10,819 nt of DNA, from positions 1 to 10,819 of the forward strand of contig CAZICW010000054.1 of the NCBI GenBank assembly GCA_964537995.1, read 5' to 3'. This document shows, one piece after another, positions 1 through 6,949 of the stretch. A program made the translations under genes and the position numbers. The stretch comes from JAFLUQ01 sp964537995 (GTDB lineage: Bacteria; Bacillota; Clostridia; UMGS1883). Within the stretch, counting starts at the first letter, position 1, and every line of letters starts with the position of its first letter. The notes under the pieces were generated by a model that did not search any database, was not told where the DNA came from, and was given only the letters and a program-made list of their open reading frames with translations.

Positions 1-512
1 CGGGAGCCTTTTACGGCTATTTTTCCAGCAAGGAGGCTCTGTTCGCCTCCATTGTGGAGCCTCACGCCGCCATGCTGATGAGCAAATTCATGGACGCGCA
101 GCTTTCCTTTGCCGAGCTTCCCGCGGAGGAGCAGCCGGAGCATATGGGCGCGGAATCAAGCTCTTACCTGCGCTGGATGGTGGACTATATCTGCCGGCAC
201 AGGGAACCGGTGAAACTATTGCTGTGCGGTTCGGAAGGCACCGGCTATGAAAATTTTCTCCACAACATGGTTGAGGTTGAGGTGGAAAGCACCGTAAAAT
301 ATATGGAAACGCTCCACGGCCTCGGCTACAGCTTTCCCATGCCGAACCGCTCGTTATGCCATATCATCGTCAGCGGTATGCTCGGCGGCATCTTCGAGAT
401 TGTGATTCATGATATGCCACAGGCTCAGGCAATGCGGGACGTAGAGCAGCTTCAGACGTTTTATACCGCCGGCTGGCAAAAGCTGATGCCGCTTGACGGA
501 AAAGGCGAATAG
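1..512 (+). CDS. TetR/AcrR-family transcriptional repressor, 5'-truncated by the window edge
   Basis: The gene enters from the left; the first complete codon in frame begins at base 3 and the frame reads to a TAG at 510-512, leaving about 169 codons. The first visible residues, GAFYGYFSSKEALF, match the end of the TetR-family DNA-binding domain (recognition helix followed by the Y-x-Y/H-F-x-x-K-E-x-L-F block), so only roughly the first 35 to 40 residues are missing. The rest is a helical, family-variable ligand-binding and dimerisation domain, which does not reveal the ligand. It lies just upstream of two ABC transporter genes on the same strand, with a terminator and a candidate operator between. 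This is the usual arrangement for a local repressor of an adjacent transporter operon. The in-frame GTG at base 54 is not a start, because the family motif continues upstream of it. Family assignment is firm; the target is inferred from context. Confidence 0.88.
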   Translation, partial: GAFYGYFSSKEALFASIVEPHAAMLMSKFMDAQLSFAELPAEEQPEHMGAESSSYLRWMVDYICRHREPVKLLLCGSEGTGYENFLHNMVEVEVESTVKYMETLHGLGYSFPMPNRSLCHIIVSGMLGGIFEIVIHDMPQAQAMRDVEQLQTFYTAGWQKLMPLDGKGE

Positions 513-549
513 CTTTCCCTCGCCGGCAGATTATCGGAAATTGTCCGCC

Positions 550-588
550 GCTTCCCCGACGGAGCATAGCGGGGAAGCCGTATTTTTT
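550..588 (+). terminator. Rho-independent terminator after the TetR gene
   Basis: A perfect 9-bp inverted repeat, GCTTCCCCG (550-558) and CGGGGAAGC (570-578), encloses an 11-nt loop. It is followed by CG and then TATTTTTT (581-588). The GC-rich stem plus U-tract, 37 nt after the stop codon, is a typical intrinsic terminator. It separates transcription of the repressor gene from the ABC operon, so the latter needs its own promoter. Confidence 0.85.
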
Positions 589-591
589 CAC

Positions 592-620
592 TTCGGGTTA
601 GACTAAGCTAACTATATATT
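592..620 (+). promoter_or_regulatory. Candidate promoter with TetR-type operator for the ABC operon
   Basis: The 53 bases between the terminator and the first ABC gene contain GTTAGACTAAGCTAAC (597-612), an imperfect 16-bp palindrome. Its outer arms GTTAG and CTAAC are perfect complements and the central TA also matches. Directly after it lies an AT-rich stretch with a possible -10, TATATT (615-620). No convincing -35 is visible; the best-placed hexamer, TTCGGG (592-597), is poor. A symmetrical element immediately upstream of or overlapping a promoter, beside a TetR gene, fits a repressor operator. The assignment is inferred from symmetry and position only. Confidence 0.45.
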
Positions 621-641
621 TCATCACAAGGAGGTCATTTT

Positions 642-2444
642 ATGACACGGAGAAAAAAGAGCGCCGTGGCTGTCTTGGCGGATTACGCGGGCAGCCGCAA
701 GGGACTTATCCTTTTGGGGCTGATTCTGTCGGCGGTGTCCATGCTGCTCGGCATGGCTCCCTATGTCTGCATCTGGCTGGCGGCACGGGATTTAATCGCC
801 GTCGCGCCGGAATGGACGCAGGCGCGGAATGTTTCCATATACGGTTATGCAGCCTTTATATTCGCGGTAGGCGGTATTATCCTGTATTTTGCCGGTATGA
901 TGTGTACGCATCTTGCCGCCTTCCGCACAGCCTGCAACATCCGTAAGCGGGGCGTCGCCCGTTTAATGAAGGCTCCGCCGGGATATTTCGATTCCAACGC
1001 TTCCGGTTTGATTCGCGGAAGGCTGGACGCGGCGGCCGCCGACACCGAAACGCTGCTGGCGCATAATTTGGCGGATATTGTCGGTACGGTTGTGCTGTTC
1101 GTGTCCATGCTGGCAATGATGTTCGTTTTTGATTGGCGGATGGGCGGCGCCTGCCTTTTGGCGGCTGTAATTTCGGTCGCGGCAATGTTTTCCATGATGG
1201 GAGGCAAAAACGCCGCGCTGATGACGGAATACAGGGCGGCTCAGGACCGCATGACCAAAGCGGGAACCGAATATGTCCGCGGTATTCCCGTGGTCAAAAT
1301 CTTTCAGCAGACGGTCTACTCGTTCAAGGCGTTTAAAGAGGCAATCGAGGATTACAGCGACAAGGGGGACTATTACCAGTCGAAGGTGTGCAAAGTTCCC
1401 CAGTCCGTCAATTTAACCTTTACCGAGGGAGCCTTCATTTTTTTGGTGCCGGCGGCTTTATTCCTTGCTCCGAACGCATTGGCGGGCGGCAATTTCGCGG
1501 GCTTTGTCGCCGACTTCGCTTTTTACGCGGTGTTTTCCGCCATTCTTTCCACCGCGCTTGCAAAAATTATGTTCGCTTCGGAGGGTATGCTGCTGGCGGA
1601 GGCCGCTCTGGAACGTATCAACAAGGTAACGGAAGCGCCCATTCAGGAGATGCCCGCGCACCCGCAAACGCCCCACGGCAATAAAGTGGAGTTTAAAGAC
1701 GTGAGCTTTACATACGGCGGCGCGGACAGCCCCGCTCTTTCCCGCGTTTCCTTTACGGCGGAGCCGGGGCAGACAGTCGCTCTTGTGGGTCCGTCCGGCG
1801 GCGGCAAAACGACGGCGGCAAGCCTGATTCCCCGATTTTGGGACGCGGATTCCGGCGCGGTGGAGATCGGCGGCGTAAACGTTACGCAAATCGACCCCCA
1901 TGTTCTCATGAATCGGATTGCGTTCGTATTTCAAAATACCCGTCTGTTCAAGGCGTCCGTTTTGGAAAATGTACGCGCCGCCCGTCCCGAAGCGACAAGG
2001 GAACAGGCGCTTGCCGCGCTGGCGGCGGCACAGTGCGGCGATATTCTTGACAAGCTGCCCGACGGCATTGATACGCGGCTCGGCACGGGCAGCGTCAGTC
2101 TTTCCGGCGGCGAACGTCAGCGCATTGCGCTGGCGGGAGCCATTCTGAAGGACGCGCCCATTGTGATTTTGGACGAGGCGACCGCTTTTGCCGATCCCGA
2201 AAACGAGGCGTTGATACAAAAGGCATTTGCCGCGCTGACAAAGGGCCGCACGGTAATTATGATTGCCCACCGTCTTTCCACGGTTGTAAACGCGGACAAA
2301 ATTCTTGTCTTGGAAAGGGGACGCCTTGTTGAGCAGGGCACCCACGCGGAGCTGATTGCCGCGGGAGGACTTTACGCCCGAATGTGGGCTGACTATAACA
2401 AGGCGGCACAGTGGAAAATTACCGCCGAAAAGGAGGCAAAGTAA
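642..2444 (+). CDS. Half-size ABC transporter, membrane domain fused to ATPase (subunit 1 of a heterodimer)
   Basis: This 600-residue protein has an exporter-type membrane domain (about six hydrophobic segments within residues 17-310), then a nucleotide-binding domain from about residue 350. The ATPase motifs are complete: Walker A GPSGGGKT (383-390), Q-loop Q431, signature LSGGERQR (487-494), Walker B ending D511, catalytic E512 and switch histidine H543. Walker B runs on as LDEATAFADPENE, a form I associate with the IrtA/IrtB and YbtP/YbtQ type, which includes siderophore transporters with an exporter fold; drug or peptide export is the alternative. Translation starts at an ATG behind a strong AAGGAGGT (628-635, 6-nt spacing). 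The stop codon directly abuts the next ATG, so the two halves are almost certainly co-translated and paired. The substrate is not determined. Confidence 0.9.
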   Translation: MTRRKKSAVAVLADYAGSRKGLILLGLILSAVSMLLGMAPYVCIWLAARDLIAVAPEWTQARNVSIYGYAAFIFAVGGIILYFAGMMCTHLAAFRTACNIRKRGVARLMKAPPGYFDSNASGLIRGRLDAAAADTETLLAHNLADIVGTVVLFVSMLAMMFVFDWRMGGACLLAAVISVAAMFSMMGGKNAALMTEYRAAQDRMTKAGTEYVRGIPVVKIFQQTVYSFKAFKEAIEDYSDKGDYYQSKVCKVPQSVNLTFTEGAFIFLVPAALFLAPNALAGGNFAGFVADFAFYAVFSAILSTALAKIMFASEGMLLAEAALERINKVTEAPIQEMPAHPQTPHGNKVEFKDVSFTYGGADSPALSRVSFTAEPGQTVALVGPSGGGKTTAASLIPRFWDADSGAVEIGGVNVTQIDPHVLMNRIAFVFQNTRLFKASVLENVRAARPEATREQALAALAAAQCGDILDKLPDGIDTRLGTGSVSLSGGERQRIALAGAILKDAPIVILDEATAFADPENEALIQKAFAALTKGRTVIMIAHRLSTVVNADKILVLERGRLVEQGTHAELIAAGGLYARMWADYNKAAQWKITAEKEAK

Positions 2445-4202
2445 ATGTTCGGAGAAAAATTTCGGCAAAAATACGCCCTGACCGAGCAAGGCGTCCGCAA
2501 CGTAAAGAAGGGCGTCTTTTGGACGGTAATTGTCAATCTGATTGTCATGAGCGGCGTCAGTATTCTGTATTTGGTGACGTCCGGATTTACGAAAACGCTG
2601 ACCGATGGAAGTCCGCTGCCCGCGGCGGCGCCCATAATCGGGCTGACGGCGCTCTTTGCGCTCCTGTCCTTCGCGACGCATTTACAGCAATATAAGGCGA
2701 CATACGGGTTGGTATACAACGAGGTCAGGGCTTCCCGTCTGGGGCTGGCGGAACGGATGCGCAAATTGCCTTTGGGATATTTCGGCAAGCGCGATATCGC
2801 GGATCTGACCGAAACAATTATGGGGGACGTTAACCGAATGGAACACGTATGGTCCCATGTGCTGGGATACCTGTACGGAGCTTATATCTCCACGGCAGTC
2901 ATCGCCGTTTGCCTTCTTGCTTACGACTGGCGGCTCGCAATTGCTTGCCTGTGGGGTGTGCCGGCAGCCTTCGGGCTGTTGTTCGGGAGCCGCCGTCTCG
3001 CCGCCCGTAACGCGGAACAGACAAAAAGCGCCGCCGTTCGGGTATCCGACGGTATTCAGGAGGCGCTGGAAAACATCAGGGAAATCCGCGCCGCGAACAT
3101 GGAGGAGCGGTATCTGGACGGGCTGAATCGGAAAATCGACGAGCATGAACGGATTACCGTCCGCGGAGAGCTGGGAACCGGCATTTTCGTCAACGCCGCC
3201 GGCGTTATTATGCGGCTGGGCGCGGCGACGACAATACTTACGGGCGCCAAGCTGATTCTTTCCGGCAGTATCGACTTTATGCTTTTGTTCATGTTTTTGC
3301 TTGTTATCTCCCGTGTTTACGCGCCCTTCGACCAGAGTCTCGCTCTTATTGCGGAAATGTTCGTTTCTCAGGTTTCCGCCGACCGTATAAACGAAATCTA
3401 TGATACGCCCACGGCGGAAGGGACAAAGCAATTTAACCCCGACGGTCATGACATCGTTTTTGAGCACGTCAGCTTTTCATACGGCGAAAAGGAGGTTCTG
3501 CACGACGTAAGCTTTACGGTCAAGGAGGGAGAGGTAACCGCTCTTGTGGGCCCCTCCGGCTCCGGAAAAAGCACCTGCGCCCGAATCGCCGCAAGGCTGT
3601 GGGATGCTTCGAGCGGCGTTATTCGGGTAGGCGGCGTTGACATCTCCACGGTAGACCCCGAGGCGCTGCTGCGGGATTACTCAATGGTGTTTCAGGATGT
3701 CGTGCTTTTCGACGACACCGTCACGGAAAACATCCGTCTCGGCCGACGCGGCGCTACGGATGAAGAGGTTTTGGCGGCGGCAAGGGCGGCAAACTGCGAC
3801 GAATTTGCGCGGCGGCTGCCGCAAGGCTACGCCACTCCCATCGGAGAGAACGGAGCAAGGCTCTCCGGCGGCGAGCGGCAGCGGATTTCCATTGCCAGAG
3901 CCTTGCTGAAGGACGCGCCGATTGTGCTGCTGGACGAGGTTACCTCCGGTCTTGACGTGGAAAACGAAACCAGGGTTCAGGGAGCGCTCTCCCGTCTGCT
4001 TGCCGGAAAGACCGTACTGATTATCGCCCATCGTATGCGGACGGTGGCGGCAGCCGATAAGATAATCGTTCTTACGGACGGACGTGTAGCGGAGGAAGGC
4101 TCTCCGTCCGAGCTTATGGAAAGAAGCGGCGTCTATCGCCGTATGGCGGAGCTGCAGCGGCAAAGCTCCGAATGGCTGCTCGCAGAAAGCTCCGCGCGCT
4201 GA
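2445..4202 (+). CDS. Half-size ABC transporter, membrane domain fused to ATPase (subunit 2 of a heterodimer)
   Basis: This 585-residue protein has the same architecture as its upstream neighbour: a six-segment exporter-type membrane region, then an ATPase domain from about residue 335. Motifs are Walker A GPSGSGKST (369-377), signature LSGGERQR (473-480), Walker B ending D497, catalytic E498 (LDEVTSGLD) and switch H529. Because both subunits keep a catalytic glutamate and an intact signature, neither ATP site looks degenerate, unlike many asymmetric heterodimeric exporters. Its ATG follows the previous stop codon with zero gap. Its AAGGAGG (2430-2436, 8-nt spacing) lies inside the end of the upstream gene, which indicates coupled translation and a 1:1 complex. 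The pair is likely controlled by the upstream TetR repressor. The substrate is unknown; a siderophore or metal-chelate role is possible, and export of a small toxic compound equally so. Confidence 0.9.
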   Translation: MFGEKFRQKYALTEQGVRNVKKGVFWTVIVNLIVMSGVSILYLVTSGFTKTLTDGSPLPAAAPIIGLTALFALLSFATHLQQYKATYGLVYNEVRASRLGLAERMRKLPLGYFGKRDIADLTETIMGDVNRMEHVWSHVLGYLYGAYISTAVIAVCLLAYDWRLAIACLWGVPAAFGLLFGSRRLAARNAEQTKSAAVRVSDGIQEALENIREIRAANMEERYLDGLNRKIDEHERITVRGELGTGIFVNAAGVIMRLGAATTILTGAKLILSGSIDFMLLFMFLLVISRVYAPFDQSLALIAEMFVSQVSADRINEIYDTPTAEGTKQFNPDGHDIVFEHVSFSYGEKEVLHDVSFTVKEGEVTALVGPSGSGKSTCARIAARLWDASSGVIRVGGVDISTVDPEALLRDYSMVFQDVVLFDDTVTENIRLGRRGATDEEVLAAARAANCDEFARRLPQGYATPIGENGARLSGGERQRISIARALLKDAPIVLLDEVTSGLDVENETRVQGALSRLLAGKTVLIIAHRMRTVAAADKIIVLTDGRVAEEGSPSELMERSGVYRRMAELQRQSSEWLLAESSAR

Positions 4203-4230
4203 AAAAACAAAATTTATCGGTCGGGCAATT

Positions 4231-4272
4231 CGGTCCGAGAGAGCTTTAGCGGTTCTCTCGGACCGTTTCCTT
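4231..4272 (+). terminator. Hairpin terminator after the ABC operon
   Basis: A perfect 12-bp inverted repeat, CGGTCCGAGAGA (4231-4242) and TCTCTCGGACCG (4254-4265), encloses an 11-nt loop. An interrupted T-tract, TTTCCTT, follows at 4266-4272. The stem is very stable but the U-tract is short, so termination may be partial. Its place, about 30 nt after the last ABC stop and just before the pst promoter, supports an operon boundary. The minus-strand reading has no U-tract close to the stem, so a bidirectional role is unlikely. Confidence 0.75.
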
Positions 4273-4280
4273 ATAATAAT

Positions 4281-4335
4281 TTACACGGAATTAACACGCC
4301 CTTGCTTTCGGAATTAACATTGACTGAGATATAAT
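4281..4335 (+). promoter_or_regulatory. pst operon promoter with candidate Pho box repeats
   Basis: A perfect -10 hexamer TATAAT lies at 4330-4335, but the hexamer 17 bp upstream (TTCGGA, 4307-4312) is a poor -35, as expected of an activator-dependent promoter. Upstream there are two exact copies of CGGAATTAACA (4286-4296 and 4309-4319), 23 bp apart, or about two helical turns. Weaker TTACAC (4281) and TTGCTT (4302) elements lie in roughly 10-11 bp phase. TTAACA-like hexamers spaced about 11 bp are the known binding pattern of PhoP in Bacillus, and the regulator gene lies downstream in this window. The -10 is a strong call; the Pho box is inferred. Confidence 0.65.
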
Positions 4336-4375
4336 AAGAGCGTAACGAAAATAAAATTCAAGGAGAGTGGTTTCA

Positions 4376-5197
4376 ATGAAGAAAATCATGGCAGCCGCGG
4401 CGGCGTTTACGCTGCTCGCGGGCGCTCTTGCGGGCTGCGGAGCCGACGGCACCGCCGCGGACGGGGCGCAAACCGTCTCAACGGACGGCTCAACCTCAAT
4501 GGAAAAGGTAATCGGCTATCTCAGCGAGGCGTATATGGAAGCCAACGGCGGCGTTAAGGTTACATATAACCCGACAGGCTCCGGCTCGGGCATCCAAGCG
4601 GTATCCGAGGGCAGATGCGACATAGGTCTTTCAAGCCGCAATCTCAAGGACGAGGAGGCTGAGGAGCTGATCGGCACCGTGGTCGCGATAGACGGCATCG
4701 CCGTTATCGTAAATCCGGAAAACCCCGTCAGCGACTTAACCGTCGAGCAAATCGGGCAGATTTATACGGGCGCGATTTCCGACTGGAGCGAGGTCGGCGG
4801 CAACGACGCGCCCATAGTTTTAATCGGCAGAGAGGCGGCGTCGGGAACGCGCGACGGCTTTGAGGCGATAACCGGCACGGAGGATAAATGCCGCTATTCG
4901 CAGGAGCTTACCTCCACAGGCGACGTCGTGCAAACGGTGTCGGGCAACCCGAACGCAATCGGCTACGCTTCCGTCGCGTCCGTAAACGACAGTGTTAAAG
5001 CGCTCAGCGTCGAGGGCGTCAGACCGACCGAGCGGGCAATTCAGGACGGGGAATATAAAATTCAAAGGAATTTCGTACTCGTAACGAAGAAAAACGCTTC
5101 GCTTTCAAAGGCGGCTCAAGCTTTCTTCGATTTTGCGACAAGCGAAAAAGCGGACGAGTATATTACCCGGGCGGGAGCGGTCCCTGTTAAAAGATAG
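4376..5197 (+). CDS. pstS: PstS, phosphate-binding lipoprotein of the Pst ABC transporter
   Basis: PstS captures inorganic phosphate outside the membrane and hands it to PstC/PstA. The start at ATG 4376 has AAGGAG (4360-4365) at 10-nt spacing; the in-frame GTG nine bases upstream is too close to that site. The 273-residue precursor opens with a lipoprotein signal: two lysines, a hydrophobic stretch and lipobox LAGC with the lipidated cysteine at 21. Anchoring to the membrane face fits a Gram-positive cell. Phosphate-binding motifs of the family are visible: GSTSM (38-42), TGSGSG (67-72) followed by DIGLSSR, and R152 with SGTRD (156-160). It is the first gene of the operon, behind the candidate Pho box, and the gap to pstC is 11 bp. 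No attenuating hairpin lies between pstS and pstC, which some other bacteria use to express PstS in excess. Confidence 0.96.
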   Translation: MKKIMAAAAAFTLLAGALAGCGADGTAADGAQTVSTDGSTSMEKVIGYLSEAYMEANGGVKVTYNPTGSGSGIQAVSEGRCDIGLSSRNLKDEEAEELIGTVVAIDGIAVIVNPENPVSDLTVEQIGQIYTGAISDWSEVGGNDAPIVLIGREAASGTRDGFEAITGTEDKCRYSQELTSTGDVVQTVSGNPNAIGYASVASVNDSVKALSVEGVRPTERAIQDGEYKIQRNFVLVTKKNASLSKAAQAFFDFATSEKADEYITRAGAVPVKR

Positions 5198-5208
5198 GAG
5201 AGGCGCGA

Positions 5209-6090
5209 ATGAACAAACCGAAAAAAGCGGCGGATATTTTTGAGAAGGCAATGAACGCGGTATTTTTCCTTTGCGGCTTTCTTGCCGTCGCCTTTGTCCT
5301 GATTATAACGCTGTTCCTCGTTGTCAGCGGCATTCCCGCAATAAAGGAAATCGGACTGTTCGATTTCCTTTTCGGAACAAAATGGGCGTCCGCGGCCGCG
5401 GAGCCGTCATACGGTATATTGCCGTTTATCCTGTCCTCCGTTTACGGAACCTTCGGCGCAATTGTCTTAGGCGTACCGATAGGTCTGATGTGCGCGATAT
5501 TTTTAGCGGAAATGTCGGGCGGCAAACTTTCGGCGTCCGTGCGCGCGGCGGTGGATTTGCTTGCGGGAATACCGTCCGTTGTTTACGGGCTTTTGGGAAT
5601 GATAATTATCGTTCCCCTTGTGCGCACGCTCTTTCGGCTTCCCGACGGAGCAAACCTGTTTTCCGCAATTATCGTGCTGACGGTAATGATTCTTCCCTCG
5701 GTAATTTCCGTTTCCGAAACGGCTATACGCGCCGTCCCGAAGGAATACAGGGAGGCCTCGCTTGCGCTCGGCGCGACAAAAACGGAAACGGTTTTCAAGG
5801 TAATTGTTCCCGCGGCGAGAAGCGGTATCGTTACCGCGGTCGTTCTCGGCGTAGGCAGGGCAATCGGCGAAGCAATGGCGGTTATGATGGTTTCGGGGAA
5901 CGTGGCGAATATGCCCCGCCTTTTCGGGAGCGTCCGTTTCCTGACAACGGCGGTCGCGAGCGAAATGTCGTATTCCTCGGGGCTTCAGAGGAAGGCGCTT
6001 TTCTCGATTGCGCTTGTGCTGTTTGTATTTATAATGATTATCAATCTCATACTGAATTTTGTCGTAAAGCGGGGTGCGAAGAATGAATAA
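5209..6090 (+). CDS. pstC: PstC, phosphate ABC transporter permease
   Basis: This 293-residue membrane protein is one of the two channel-forming subunits of the Pst importer. About six hydrophobic segments are visible, the first at roughly residues 14-38 and the last just before the C-terminal VVKRGAKNE. The cytoplasmic EAA loop that docks on the ATPase PstB is present as EASLALGA (182-189), followed by IVPAARSGIV and GVGRAIGEAMAV, which are characteristic of PstC. Length is normal for the family. The ATG sits behind GGAG of the pstS stop region (stop codon 5195-5197), and the last 8 bases overlap the start of pstA. A 271-residue reading frame nested in another sense frame (5271-6086) has no family features and is a composition artefact. 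Confidence 0.95.
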   Translation: MNKPKKAADIFEKAMNAVFFLCGFLAVAFVLIITLFLVVSGIPAIKEIGLFDFLFGTKWASAAAEPSYGILPFILSSVYGTFGAIVLGVPIGLMCAIFLAEMSGGKLSASVRAAVDLLAGIPSVVYGLLGMIIIVPLVRTLFRLPDGANLFSAIIVLTVMILPSVISVSETAIRAVPKEYREASLALGATKTETVFKVIVPAARSGIVTAVVLGVGRAIGEAMAVMMVSGNVANMPRLFGSVRFLTTAVASEMSYSSGLQRKALFSIALVLFVFIMIINLILNFVVKRGAKNE

Positions 6091-6946
6091 CTCCGTATCC
6101 GCGTCGCGGAAAATCAAAAGCGCGGCGTTGAATATACTTATGTACCTGTCGGCAGGACTTATATGTCTTCTGCTTTTGGGAATTATCGGATATATCCTTG
6201 TGCGGGGCGTTCCCTATATATCGTTTAAGCTTCTTTCGTCGAAGCCGAGCCTTCTGAACAACACCGCAGGGATATTGCCCAATCTTCTGAATACGCTCTA
6301 CATCATACTGATAACGCTTGTTATCGTTTTGCCGATAGGCGTCGGAGCGGCGATCTATCTCAACGAATACGCCGAAAGCAAAAAAACCGTAAGGGCAATC
6401 GAGCTTGCCACGGAAACGCTTTCGGGCATTCCGTCCATTATATACGGGCTTGTCGGAATGCTTATCTTTGTCCGGTTCTGCGCGCTCGGAACAAGTCTTA
6501 TCGCCGGCGCGCTTACGCTTGTGATTATGACCCTGCCGACTGTAATCGGAACAACGCAGGAAAGCCTTAAAACCGTGCCGATGGCATACCGAGAGGGCGC
6601 GCTTGCGCTCGGCGCGGGAAAATGGCATATGATACGCACGGCGGTTCTGCCGTCCGCCATCGACGGCATTGTCACGGGCTGTATTCTTTCCGTCGGAAGA
6701 ATTGTCGGCGAAAGCGCGGCTCTGCTTTTTACGGCGGGAATGGCAAATGAAATTTTGGGAATATACGAAAGCGTTCTGCCGCAAAGAGCCGGCTCGACGC
6801 TTACGGTCGCGCTGTATATGTACGCGAAGGAACGCGGCGAGTTTGACACTGCCTTTGCGATAGCCGCGATACTTCTCGCGCTTACGTTTGTCATAAACAT
6901 ATCCGCAAAGGCCGCGGCAGCGAAGCTTAAACGGAAAAGAGGTTAA
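6083..6946 (+). CDS. pstA: PstA, phosphate ABC transporter permease
   Basis: This is the second channel subunit of the Pst importer, 287 residues from ATG 6083. Multiple hydrophobic segments are visible, starting at about residues 20-45. The EAA loop reads EGALALGA (171-178), followed by VLPSAIDGIVTG and SVGRIVGESAAL, typical of PstA and parallel to PstC. The start overlaps the pstC stop by 8 nt (ATGAATAA). A GTG nine bases earlier is in frame, but it is part of the likely Shine-Dalgarno GCGGGGTG (6069-6076), which has ideal 6-nt spacing to the ATG, so the ATG is chosen. Translation is expected to be coupled to pstC. The stop is 3 nt before pstB. Confidence 0.94.
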   Translation: MNNSVSASRKIKSAALNILMYLSAGLICLLLLGIIGYILVRGVPYISFKLLSSKPSLLNNTAGILPNLLNTLYIILITLVIVLPIGVGAAIYLNEYAESKKTVRAIELATETLSGIPSIIYGLVGMLIFVRFCALGTSLIAGALTLVIMTLPTVIGTTQESLKTVPMAYREGALALGAGKWHMIRTAVLPSAIDGIVTGCILSVGRIVGESAALLFTAGMANEILGIYESVLPQRAGSTLTVALYMYAKERGEFDTAFAIAAILLALTFVINISAKAAAAKLKRKRG

Positions 6947-6949
6947 TTT

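Noticed and set aside
1458..2681. A 407-codon open frame on the minus strand across the first ABC gene and into the second
   Set aside because: It lies antisense to a gene with intact ABC motifs, shows no family pattern, is rich in Arg, Gly and Gln as expected for a shadow in GC-rich coding DNA, and has no Shine-Dalgarno support.
4367..4375. GTG start for pstS three codons upstream of the ATG
   Set aside because: It is separated from AAGGAG by only one base, too close for initiation; ATG 4376 has 10-nt spacing and begins a classic lipoprotein signal.
5271..6086. A 271-codon open frame on the plus strand nested within pstC
   Set aside because: The translation is Arg/Gly/Asn-rich without domains, and the overlapping frame encodes a complete PstC.
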